Shown piece after piece: positions 51,915 through 62,158 of a DNA stretch of 64,000 bases. The stretch covers positions 496,001 to 560,000 of the forward strand of contig LUGG01000027.1 of NCBI GenBank assembly GCA_001683735.1, in the 5' to 3' direction. The notes under the pieces were generated by a model that was not told where the DNA came from, ran no database searches, and saw only the letters and a list, made by a program, of their open reading frames with translations. A program made the translations under genes and the position numbers. This stretch comes from Grifola frondosa (lineage: Eukaryota; Basidiomycota; Agaricomycetes; Polyporales; Grifolaceae). Each line of letters begins with the position of its first letter. Position 1 is the stretch's first letter.

Positions 51915-54217
51915 TCACTGCCACCTTTCTAGGCGCTCCTTTACGACCTCCCGCTCCCGCTCAATGCACTCCACCACTCTTACACTCCGAGGCTTGATTG
52001 TGCATTCAAATGACCGGCCTCGAGTTGAAACCATTCGTGAAGTCCCAAGGGTCCGGCATAATTTCGTGCCCATTTGCATCCATAGCAGGGGTAATGTTGA
52101 ATGCCCATAGGATCCGCGCGACATTAATGACGAGTGAATTGAGACCGAGGTGCATCCCGACGCAGATGCGTCGTCCGAAACCGAACGGCAGATCGAAATC
52201 CTTTAAGCGAGGATTCGTGGTCTCCAGGAACCGCTCGGGGCGGAATGTGTCCGGCGATGGAAACATGACCGGATCGTGCATGATTCCGCTGGTGGTGCTG
52301 TCAGGAAAGAAGGAAATGGACTGAAGATAAACTCACGCAAGGTTGGCGAAGATAGTCGAACCCTTCGGAATATACCTAAGGACGCTCTTCATCAGACAGT
52401 CTAGCAATAGTTAAGAAGGCTGCTTACATTCCGTCATAGAAATCGTCAGCCGTTACGCGTGCGGGGTGCCACCCAATACTGCGATGGGTCTCCATCTCAG
52501 TGTTTCGTTAATGACGGCCTTGATATACGGCAAGTTGCGCTCGTCGTCATATTCCGGCATGCGTTCGGTTCCAACAACCGCATCGAGTTCAGCTTGCGCT
52601 TTGCGCATTACTTCCGGGTAATGCAGCATGGCCACTTAACAGAGCGACGTCAAAACTCTGCGCGTCATTTTTCAGTTTTTTTTTTGCTTCCTATACTTAC
52701 GGAAAAACACACAGAGCGTTCCAGCGGTCTGCGAAGTCGTCAGTGCAACTTCATTGAGAGCGGCATCGTATCACTCACTGTTTCGATGCCTGCGCCGAAG
52801 GGAGAAGATACTGTATATGCGATCTCCAGATTTGTCAGTTCATTCTTTTCCTGGTTCGCAACGGTCTGCGACGTCAGGCAGTCGGGCACCGTTCCATCTG
52901 ACATGCGCTTCTTCACATCATCCAGGAGATGCGTAAGCAAGGTGATGTCGCGTTGCCGGTGGAGTTCGGGTTCACGGCGGAACCACTGCAAGGAACGCTG
53001 AGATTTACGTGAGGAAGACTTGCGAAGCGGGAAGATCGACATGCTTCTTACAGGTAGCTTGAGTAACCACGGCCAAGACTCGACAAGGTATTTCCCGGGA
53101 ATGCTGGTGAACCTTGAGCGACGTAGCATATGACTTCCAGAGGATTTAAACTCACTTCACACTTTAGGAGAAAGGTTGGGTTAGTGTTCGCTTAGTGACG
53201 GCATATAACATACAAACCTCGTAAGATCTTGTCAAAGAAGCATGTGAGAATTGTCCGTAATCCGCACAGCATACCGACTCACAATCCATAGCAGCCATAT
53301 TTTCTCTGACGATCCACTCATCGACGCTCTCTACTCGCCTACCGTACGTCACTGAGGTAGCCACGCTGGCAGCGTATCTGAAGAGCGCATTAAATATAGT
53401 CAAGATCAATCATCAGTGGTGACCATAACAAGACAACCTTTGCAAATGTCGTTCGTATTCTTTGGGTTTGGTCAAAAGCTCATGCAGCAAGATCTTTGAT
53501 TCCAGCGACTGTATATCTTATATGCTTCTGCACGACGCGCGTGAAACCCAGAATGCAAAACCTGTTTATTTGCGTTTCATGAACTCCTGGTGCCTGCAAC
53601 ATTTGTGAACGGGACCTACCTTGCGCCACTTCCGCCACGCTTCGCCATATGGTAACATCAATCCACGCAAGTTATCGGACAATATTTCACCACTACAACA
53701 TATCGGCATCAGTTGTTTTCTTGGTGCGGATAGTCAAACTTACGCAACCACGAAGCGAGGCCGGCTGGAGTAGATATCCGATCGCTTCTCCAGGAGGTCC
53801 CATGCAGCTTGCGCTGTGCCGAGAACTGAAACGGAATCGTTAGGAAGCAAACACAAAAAGGGAGATGCTCGCACTGATTACAGGAGTACTACCCAGGTAC
53901 AATGAGACCACCGGGCCTGAAATATAAAGTATGAGCATGGGATACAGAGAGGTGTGTTTTGAATGTGATATGTGCGTACCATACTGTCGATTCCACTCTG
54001 CGAATTGTCTCCATGGCTTGATGCTGGGAACTTGATGCTTATTACCAATGAATGGCAAGCCTCGGGGGCCCGGAGGCATGTTCCGTCTTCCCACATATTG
54101 TTTAAAGACCACATATGCAAGAGAAAGTAATACGACAGGTGCAATCACCGCGGAAGCTCTGATTGATGCACCCCAGAGCGACGAGAAATCGATGCCTCTT
54201 GTCAGTGCGCCTGACAT
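51915..54217 (-). CDS. Cytochrome P450 monooxygenase (2), resembling O-methylsterigmatocystin oxidoreductase-type P450s
   Basis: Multi-exon P450. The N-terminal anchor VIAPVVLLSLAYVVFKQYVG precedes the hinge RRNMPPGPRGLPFIGNKHQV. Next are VVSLYLGSTPVI, AQAAWDLLEKRSDIYSSRPR, LPYGEAWRKWRK (helix C), RYAASVATSVTYGRRVESVD, YLVESWPWLLKLPVRSMSIF, a damaged I-helix region around TAGTLCVFFLAMLHYP, AQAELDAVVGTERMPEYDDE, YIKAVINETLRWRPIAVLGG (ExxR), PDTFRPERFLE and the haem loop FGFGRRICVGMHLGLNSLVI. The C-terminus FECTIKPRSVRVV is reached after a one-base shift near 52010. The start at 54217 (MSGALTRGIDFSSLWG) suits the anchor; an ATG at 54305 is an alternative. The substrate is unknown, and no biosynthetic cluster surrounds it. 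Confidence 0.86.
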
Positions 54218-54852
54218 GACGGTACTAGTGAGAAGGGAGGTAGGTGTGGTGGACAACTACTCACCATTGGATAAAGAGGCAAGCAATGGCTCCGAGCGCT
54301 GCCATGGCCGGAGAAGTGTATCACGAGAACTAAAACGTCACAAGACCTGTGATAGGCTGAAAAGTTCGCAGGGCAGCCGCCGAAGAGAAGCTCTTGAAGC
54401 GATCCGGGCTTAAATAGATCCAACGGATGCTACCTTGAAGTTTCAACTGCACAGCTGACGGGGAAACATACAATTTGTGGGTAGGTAAAAATTCGAACGC
54501 GTGCTGTCAGTGGCGCTGAGTCACGCGTCGAGCGGCGCTTAAGCACAGGTAATGGTTATAGTAGTTGGGTTTACTGATTTAAATATCAAAGTAGAATTCC
54601 TGTTTCACAACAATTTATGATCAGGAGTTGCACGAATATGCATATGTCGATATCTTTTTTCACAACTTACTCGCCTTCTACATTTGGCGAACGGAAGTAA
54701 CGTGATCGGGAGGCGGGCCGCCTCGCTAAATGACTTGCGCAATGCGCGTAAGTTCAAATGTTCACTTGGACTTCAAATGGCGTGTTTGCTGTCTTTCACC
54801 TAGCTCCCCACCCCAGACATCCCTCCATCGAACGTACTAGGATCTTCCTACG
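54218..54852. promoter_or_regulatory. Divergent promoter region (P450-2 / SRPK-like kinase)
   Basis: 635 bp between divergent genes. It includes a 34 bp block at 54663-54696 that recurs with two mismatches upstream of the ketopantoate reductase (56886-56919). Confidence 0.5.
54663..54696 (+). repeat. Dispersed repeat, copy A (34 bp)
   Basis: caacttactcgccttctaca followed by tttggcgaacggaa. It matches 56886-56919 at 32 of 34 positions. A shorter shared string (ttgcacgaat) lies 35-40 bp upstream in both places. Confidence 0.85.
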
Positions 54853-56314
54853 ATGTGGATAAAACGCGCTCTGATATTCGGACGCTCACGAGTCGCTTCC
54901 ACCGGTTCTGTCTCCAAGCAACCCCAACTGTTGGCACCCGACATCCCAATTCAGGAAGAGCGCAATCCTAGTTACAACCCGTACGACTTTTATCCTGTAA
55001 AGCTTGGAGAAGTATTTCGTGATGCCTATCATGTGATTGCAAAGATAGGGTACGGCGGGTGCTCAACAGTATGGCTAGCCGAGGTATTCATCGGTATGCG
55101 TCCGTCACCACTAAGTTAGCCACCTTTATATTAATTTTTCGCAGACGACTCTGGAGTCTCCTCGTTACGTTACACTGAAAATATGCAGCAACGATTATGC
55201 TGATGCAGTGTCTGCTCGCCACGAGTTGAATATTGCTAACCATATTGCAACTGCAAACCCATCGCATCCAGGTTGGAAATTTGTTCGGACGGTTATCGAC
55301 TCCTTTGAGGTCAAAGGACCACACGGAAATCACATGTGCCTTGTTTACGAGCCCATGCGAGAACCTATCTGGTTGCTTCAACAGCGTTTTTCTGATGGGA
55401 TATCTCGTCGAACGCGCTCAAATGGACGCTCAGATACATCTTGTCTGGGTTAGACTATCTCCATTCTGAGTGTCATGTTATCCATACCGGTGCGTACTAT
55501 AATAGCACTCGCTGTGTTGATACGCTTATCCAAAATCGACAGACATAAAACCTGAGAACATACTTGTTGGGCTTGAGAGTCGATCGGTGCTCGATGTCGT
55601 TGCCAAGGATGAAGCTGAGAATCCTTCTCCACGGAAGGTTCTCGATGATCGAACAGTTTATCTTTCTAGAAACGACTTTGGAGCCCCGAAATCGAGCCCC
55701 GGAAAACCAGTGTTAACAGATTTCGACGCCGCGACATTCGGAAATGTCTCACATTCCCTAGTACATCCTATCCAACCCAACTCCTACCGTGCTCCGGAAG
55801 TCATTCTTCGGGCACCTTGGACATACAGTGCCGATATATGGAATCTGGGTTTGATGGTAAGGCTGGGCAAATTTATGATTGTTGATACGAAGCTAATGTA
55901 GAATAGATATGGAACCTGTTGGAAGACAGAACCTTATGTGATGGCCTTGACCTTGAACGCGAACACTATACAAGGCGCACGCAGTTGGCGCAGCTCATTG
56001 GGCTCCTCGGGCCTCCACCCAAGGCTCTTCTCGACCGAGGGGAGTCGACAACCAAATGGTTCGAATCCGACGGTATGTTGCACTGGCAGAATATCAACCG
56101 TGCAGACCATCTGCTAATGGAACCGCCAGGAGTATTCAAGCATCAGAACCTTATTCCGCAAGGCCGGACTCTTGCGGAATCCGTTACCAGTTTGGAAGGT
56201 GAAGATAAAGGTCTTTTCCTTAAGTTTATTAGCAGAATGCTTCAGTGGCTTCCGGAGAATAGGAGTACGACCAAGGATTTGCTCGCAGACCCTTGGCTTC
56301 ATTATTTTCCCTGA
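54853..56314 (+). CDS. SRPK-like serine/threonine kinase
   Basis: CMGC/SRPK-type kinase. Motifs in order: YNPYDFYPVKLGEVFRDAYH, the glycine loop AKIGYGGCSTVWLAE, VTLKICSNDYADAVSARHEL (VAIK-type Lys), HPGWKFVRTVIDSFEVKGPH, HMCLVYEPMREPIWLLQQRF, LRYILSGLDYLHSECHVIHT, DIKPENILVGL, a spacer of about 40 residues, PVLTDFDAATFG (DFG region), QPNSYRAPEVILRAPWTYSA, DIWNLGLMIWNLLEDRTLCD and a C-terminus ending LLADPWLHYFP. The catalytic loop is HTD, usual for SRPKs, and the DFG position reads DFD. One frame shift near 55410-55430 separates GISRRT from LRYILSG. The SRPK-typical short spacer may mean a small expanded fungal SRPK family. Splicing-factor substrates are not implied. Confidence 0.85.
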
Positions 56315-57048
56315 TTCTTCTACATCTGGGGAGATGCTGTTGCTATCACCGAGTGACATGCGGTCTATATTGAACTTCTAACTCAAACGTCCTCATACTT
56401 TCATTGAATCACTTCAGAGGACGCATTTACTCTTCATTTTTTGAACATCTTGTGTCCATATTCTGTGCCTCGGCTCTTCACAGGAGCGCGCGTTCGAAAT
56501 ATGTCTCATTGTCGAGTTTGAATCTACGCTTTGTTCCCCTTGTTCCATCCATTGCTATCTCGTTTCCCTACGTTACCTTGCTGGGATACTTCGTGTGGAT
56601 AGTGTTGAAAATATAGTGAGAACGCTGTCGAATTGATCCAACTAGCATGGGTACTTTCTTGGCGGTTGGTAAAGTTAGTTTATTAGGCTACAGTTCGTGT
56701 AAAGGTGACCTGATGTCTAAATAACGATACTTAAGACCTGCTTCGACCAATAGACGGTTCTCCGCTGCCAAAAATATTGTCTGGATATAGTTGACTTCAG
56801 GCAGAGTTTCCAAATATACCTTCCTCTTTCGCCATAATTGAGTGTAGTTAGAAATTGCACGAATGTCGGTTTCACCCACTTTGTTCAACTTACTCACCTT
56901 CTATATTTGGCGAACGGAAACGACAGCCACTGGGTCGATTGGGCGCTTGCGTATGACTCCAAGTCTAGTCGCGTTGGAGTCAGCTGAACATTTTATGCAT
57001 TTGCATAGAGCATCATCAGCGGATCTCGTTGAGGGAAAACGAGAAACC
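56315..57048. other. Intergenic region between the kinase and ketopantoate reductase genes
   Basis: 3' flank of the kinase and promoter of the reductase. It contains copy B of the dispersed repeat. No gene recognised. Confidence 0.5.
56886..56919 (+). repeat. Dispersed repeat, copy B (34 bp)
   Basis: Matches copy A at 54663-54696 at 32 of 34 positions. It lies about 160 bp upstream of the reductase ATG; copy A lies about 190 bp upstream of the kinase ATG. Both are in the same orientation relative to the gene. Confidence 0.85.
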
Positions 57049-58540
57049 ATGCCACAACCGAAAGATGTACTGCTTGTTGGCTACGGTGCCGTTGGGGCTA
57101 TTTGTACGTACATTACAGATGTGACTAGATAGCGTCTGACGATTGCATAGATTCGCTCGTTCTGAAGAAAAGCGGTCAGGCTCGTGTAACGGCCGTGGCT
57201 CGAAGTAACTACGATGTCGTAAATGGTCGGTGATGCGTAGCTTCATTGGTTCAATCGATTAATCCCTTGCCGAGGTAGCTCATGGAATGGATTTTCAAAG
57301 TAAAAAATATGGAGACATCAAAGGATGGAGACCTGATAGACGTATGTTTCCATTACCTCATTTATACTACTATTCATATGAGTATATTCCCAGTGTTTCC
57401 CTCCGTTGCACAAGCTCTGGACCGCCCGTATTCCCATGTCGTTCTGGTGACTAAAGCCATACCGGAAATTCTGAAGACAGACACTCTACTTGCCCCATTA
57501 TTATCATCTCCCTACTCGGACATTCATCCGCAGCCAACATATGTCCTGCTGCAGAACGGATTGAACGTCGAAGTAGACTTATACGAAGCACTGAAAAAGC
57601 TTAACCCGGAAGAAGAGCCTAGAATAATCAGTACTGCAGTATGGATTGCCACGAGAATGCTGGAGAAAAATGTGGTCGAGCACTTTAATTTCGTAAGTTT
57701 ACTGCGATTACAAAATTAGTAGCTACGAACTGATTGCATTGGCTTTGTGAATCGCAGGACCGAGTCTCCATGGGTGTGTATCGTCCCTCAACTGCAACAC
57801 TCGTCAATACACCCACAGAGTACGCTCTGCTGAAAGAGTTTTCAGACATTCTCTCCGCTGGCGGGAGCGAGATCACTATCGTGCCGGAGATCCAGCGCGT
57901 CAAATACTCCAAAAACTTCTGGAATGCCATATTCGGTTCCTCATCTGCCCTCTCGCGCCTCACCTTGCACTCTATATTTTGTGCCCCGCACCTTGAGCCA
58001 GGTGCGTCGCGAAGCGCCCCTACGGAGGACCTTAGCGCTCTAGAGCCTCGCATCGCGGAGGCGCTCTCCACGCCATCCGCTAAAGCGACAGAGAATGTAG
58101 CTAGCGCATCCCCCAACATGAAGGCGTACACCATTCCTTTCCTCTATGACGCTATGACGGAGATACACAAACTCGGTTCTGTGCTCTTCCCCGATTCCGA
58201 GCTGGGTCCTGGGCTGGATCCTGATCATGCGGCGAAGATGCTTGAGGGCACTGCGCGACTGCATGCACATCCAGACAACACTCATCGCCCAAGTATGCTC
58301 GTCGATGTCGAGATGGGCCGCCCGATGGAAGTCGAGCATGTGGTTGGTGAGCTTGTGCGAATGGGACGCAAGAGAGGCGTTGACATGCCCGTACGTGAAG
58401 TCGCATATGCACTGTGTGATCCTAAAACCGTGCTAATAACTGTACTATTCTTCTTGTAGCGAATTGAGGCACTTTATGCGCTATTACTGATTATGCAAGA
58501 TCAGCTTTTGCGCAGCTATCACGAGAGGTCGAAGTCATAG
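57049..58540 (+). CDS. 2-dehydropantoate 2-reductase (ketopantoate reductase)
   Basis: NADPH-dependent reduction of ketopantoate to pantoate, for pantothenate and coenzyme A. The start at 57049 gives MPQPKDVLLVGYGAVGAIYS, a Rossmann motif (GxGAxG). Then ARVTAVARSNYDVV, HGMDFQSKKYGDIKGWRPDR, LDRPYSHVVLVTKAIPEI, PTYVLLQNGLNVEVDLYEAL, PRIISTAVWIATRMLEKNVV, VKYSKNFWNAIFGSSSALSR (catalytic Lys and Asn region), SMLVDVEMGRPMEVEHVVGE (substrate Ser/Glu region), GVDMPRIEALYALLLIMQD and RSYHERSKS at the stop. About six exons with short introns. No frame breaks seen. Fungal genomes carry several PanE/ApbA-like paralogues of uncertain substrate, so the reaction is likely rather than certain. Confidence 0.88.
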
Positions 58541-58666
58541 AGGGCTTGCATCCTTGAAACAAATACAATGCTCCGCAATGTAGAGATGTTTATCTAGACA
58601 ACACAGGCACAAGATTATAGAACCCTGGAAATACAGATTTCTGAGGGTGGACAAACTTGTTTACGA

Positions 58667-61600
58667 CTATTCTAAACCTGCATATCGCACGTCAGCGTTG
58701 GCTTCGAGCCAGGCCATCCAATTTTTGAGAAATGGGCTGCCATGTTGAACGGTAGATGATCGCCAACAACACACTACGATGAGCGAACATTAGCATGGGG
58801 CGATACAAGAAACTATAGCACTTACGAGATGGCGTTTCGCACGATCATCGCGACTTCACATCGTAGTCAGGGCCAAAGTACGACGAATATTCATAGAACG
58901 ATAGACGTACCGTTCAATCTTCGTTTGTCTTTCAAAAATCCAACTTCCCTCTGTCACGCACAATTAGGATATCCTAAGAGAAGTGAGAAAGCGGTGACAT
59001 ACCTTCTCGTTGCTGCGCACAAGGCTGATCACCACCGCATCTTTCTCCCGTCCCTGCATTCCGTCGACAGTGCCGATCTCAAGATCAAGTCCGTATATTG
59101 GACGCAGGAGGGTTGTCAGAAGGGAGACTTGTGCTTGATACCTGATGCCGCCGTTGAATTATACATCTCCACGTCGAACAAAAAGACGTCGCTTACGGCG
59201 TAATGATGGCAATTTGGGAAGGTAATACCCCCGCGCCAACCTATGCCGATCTTTTAGATAGAAGGCGAAGTCGTTGTGAAGTATCGACCCACCAATTGAT
59301 CGACCCAGCCTTTTACGACCGATGCTTCATTTTCATTGCATCGACTTCCTTCGTCTCCATCACCTTCGATTCGCTCAAAATATTCGCATCCTGCAGTATC
59401 AAAGAAGACTATGGGAGTTCCCAAGATTTCTTTTTCGTCCTCTTCTGATTCTACGCTCGTATTGGGAAGGTCGCGTAATAGGTGTGATGCTACGGAGGAA
59501 TGAGAGATGAGCTTGGAGCGATACATGACTTTGGATGGAAATGCTGCAATTTGTGCGTGCATTCTAACGATGGAGTGAGTATCATGCGCGTATCGAAAAC
59601 TAAATTACCGACCGGTACTGTACGTTCAACATGCATTTGATTCCCGGTCCATACATCCTTTCGAGTCGGTCAAATAGTGTGGTCTCCAACGTCCGCGGTG
59701 GACGGAGGCCAGCGCGTCTGGATTTCTTATCTTTCTTCTTAGAGTCTACAACCTTGGAAGTAGATGTACGAGACAGGCCTTGCGGTGCGCTCTTTTCTTC
59801 ATCGGCCGAGTTTTTTCATCGCCATCCACTACTTCCGACTCGGATTCTGATGAATCAGCAGTGTCCTGGGCTTCCTTTGGCGGGATAATACCGCCTGCGG
59901 TCGAGTCTTTTGTTGTCAGTCCTCCTTTCATCTTCCCCCAGTCTTATCAGAGGTTGTAGATGATTTTTCGGGAGTACCACCTGTATTCTTTGCCTTCTTC
60001 ATCTTGTCAATGGATAGAATAGTCGGGGGCAACTGCATGGGATCTCCCGCAAGAATGAGCTTTTGAGCCTTGAAGATCGGAATCCAGCACACCTGCATCG
60101 CACGACCCGTCAGTTGCGCCCACTCAAATATATGAAATTTACTCACTGCTTCAAGTGCTTGAGTGGCTTCATCAATGATCACAACGTCAAAATTGTGGTC
60201 TCGTAGTTGTCTTCCTCCGGATGAGTGACATGTCGCTAACACTACCTGTGTGGCAATGAGATCAAGATGCGAGAGAGCCTATGTAGACGTACCTGGGATT
60301 CGCTCAGGACACTTCTGACAACACCTCCCTCTCGTTGCCGATATCTATCGGGAAACATTATTTGAGCCGATTGAAAACTAGCACATTCTCACTTACTCTT
60401 TTCGCAATGCCTTCACCTCCTCCCACATCTTCCTACGCTCAGCGCCTCGAGGGGCTTTCCCTTTCGCGCCTTTCCCTTTACCAGATAACGCGTCAAGAGT
60501 GGCTTCCAATTCATTCTTCACGTCCTTAGCTAAGGCGGCCTGCAGGTAATAAGAGAGGGGAAATAAGCTGTTCTTTCACTTAGAGCTTACTTGGTCGCTC
60601 CGGTTGGCTTTGACTTCCAAAGTTGCATCGAGGACACCTTCATGCGCCATCACGCGGGCCGGATGGCCTACCCGCGTGACCTTTAGCTTCGTCCCGCTTT
60701 GTGAGGCTGGCAAAGCCAGCAGACGTTCCAAAATGTTGTCTACAGACAAATTTGAGGCGCCGCAAATGAGCAATCGCAATGGCTTCGGGTTTTGAGGAGT
60801 TACGGTTGTGAGTTGACGTATCACTTCGATGAGCGTATGTGTCTTCCCCGTCCCTGAGAGCTGTCAGCGTAAAATACGGCTGCAAATATCGTACTGACCT
60901 GGAGGACCATGTATACAGGCAATTCTGGGCATTCCAGAGCGAACCGAACCGCCTCTTTCTGGCTCGCATTCAAGGTGTCATCAAAGAATTTCAGTTCTTG
61001 AATAGGAATCTTCTCGGACGGTTGTGCCATGCCCATCAGAACGCGGACCAGCGGTGTCAATTTGGGCAGGAACTTATCGTTTGGCTGTAAATCTTTCAAT
61101 AAGAAAATCTAAGAAACCATCATTTAGATCGTTGCACACCGTATCATCTGACGAAGGGAGAACAATTTTCTCCAACTGATTTAGGGATTTTTCCATCCTA
61201 AATAGGTTTCAATGTGCATTCGCAATAACTGAATTCGTTTCCACCTCACCTATCATACGTCACACTGTTAGCAAGCTTTAGAACGCGACAACGCTCAGGT
61301 AGGTCAAGTTCATCCCCGTCTGACTCCGATGGTTCAATGGCAATTACAATACGGGTATCTGAAACCTGAAAGTATGTCAAGAAGCTCTTCCGGCATACCG
61401 AAATAGATGAAAACCTTGTACACAACTCCTTCGGCGCCAGTAGGTCGTTTTGTTTCTGCGCTTCCGGTCTTCTTGCTTTTAGCCGTCTTTTGGTCGCGGA
61501 ACTTGTAGACACATTCTCTTCAACTCGGGCAAGATCACCCGGTCTATGCCAACATGAGAAGAGCCTATGTTTTGCGAAAACGCATTTACCTGAACGTATG

Positions 61601-61898
61601 AGGGGAAAGATTGGAGTAGTGTGGTATGCAGCCGGCCGTTCTAACTCAACTAGACTATGTCCTTTCCACCGGATGAGTCTATGATTCAAGTCGTTGACAT
61701 AAAACGCACGTCTTTCCACCCAATCCAATGTTGATACTCGCAACTCCAAGGCCACCGAGCGCTAGACCTTTCTGTTCCAGTAATTTGGGGCCACAATTTG
61801 ACAGCAAAAAGAAGTCCTCTCGATCTCTGCATCACGTTCTCGGCTCAATAGTAGACGAGTTTATCAATGAATGCCTTCAACTGTTGTTCGGTGGCCAT
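58667..61898 (-). CDS. SF1 helicase of the Hcs1/IGHMBP2 (SMUBP-2) type
   Basis: Upf1-like ATP-dependent 5'-3' helicase; the yeast relative Hcs1 is DNA helicase A, associated with DNA polymerase alpha. The start at 61898 reads MATEQQLKAFIDKLVY, then LSRERDAEIERTSFLLSNCG, SLVELERPAAYHTTPIFP and RPGDLARVEENV. Helicase motifs in order: LNASQKEAVRFALECPEL (Q region), IHGPPGTGKTHTLIEVIRQL (motif I, split by an intron), LLICGASNLSVDNILERLLA (Ia), VVLATCHSSGGRQL, FDVVIIDEATQALEA (II), KLILAGDPMQLPPT (III), MLNVQYRMHAQIAAFPSKVM (IV), IGTVDGMQGREKDAVVISLV (V) and RRLNVAMTRAKRHLCVVGD (VI). It ends SPFLKNWMAWLEANADVRYA, GLE at 58667. A charged low-complexity insert of roughly 100 residues separates motifs III and IV. 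One-base shifts near 61850, 60915 and 58848 look like sequence errors. Confidence 0.9.
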
Positions 61899-62158
61899 AG
61901 GTTAGTTCGGTGGATAAGTTCAAGAAATGGTGGGACACACAGAGCAGGATTCATGCAATCTTATCAGATAACCCTACTTACGATCGGCGTCAGTCGACAT
62001 GCGATAAGTACTTACTGAGATACCATCACACCCTCGAGCACGCATACGTGCTTTTCTAACATTGTGAACGGAATCAGCTTCTGGTTGTGATACATAGCTA
62101 AAAAAAACTTGGGAAATACAAACAATCGACATTCGGAGTCAAACTTCCTCCAATTATC

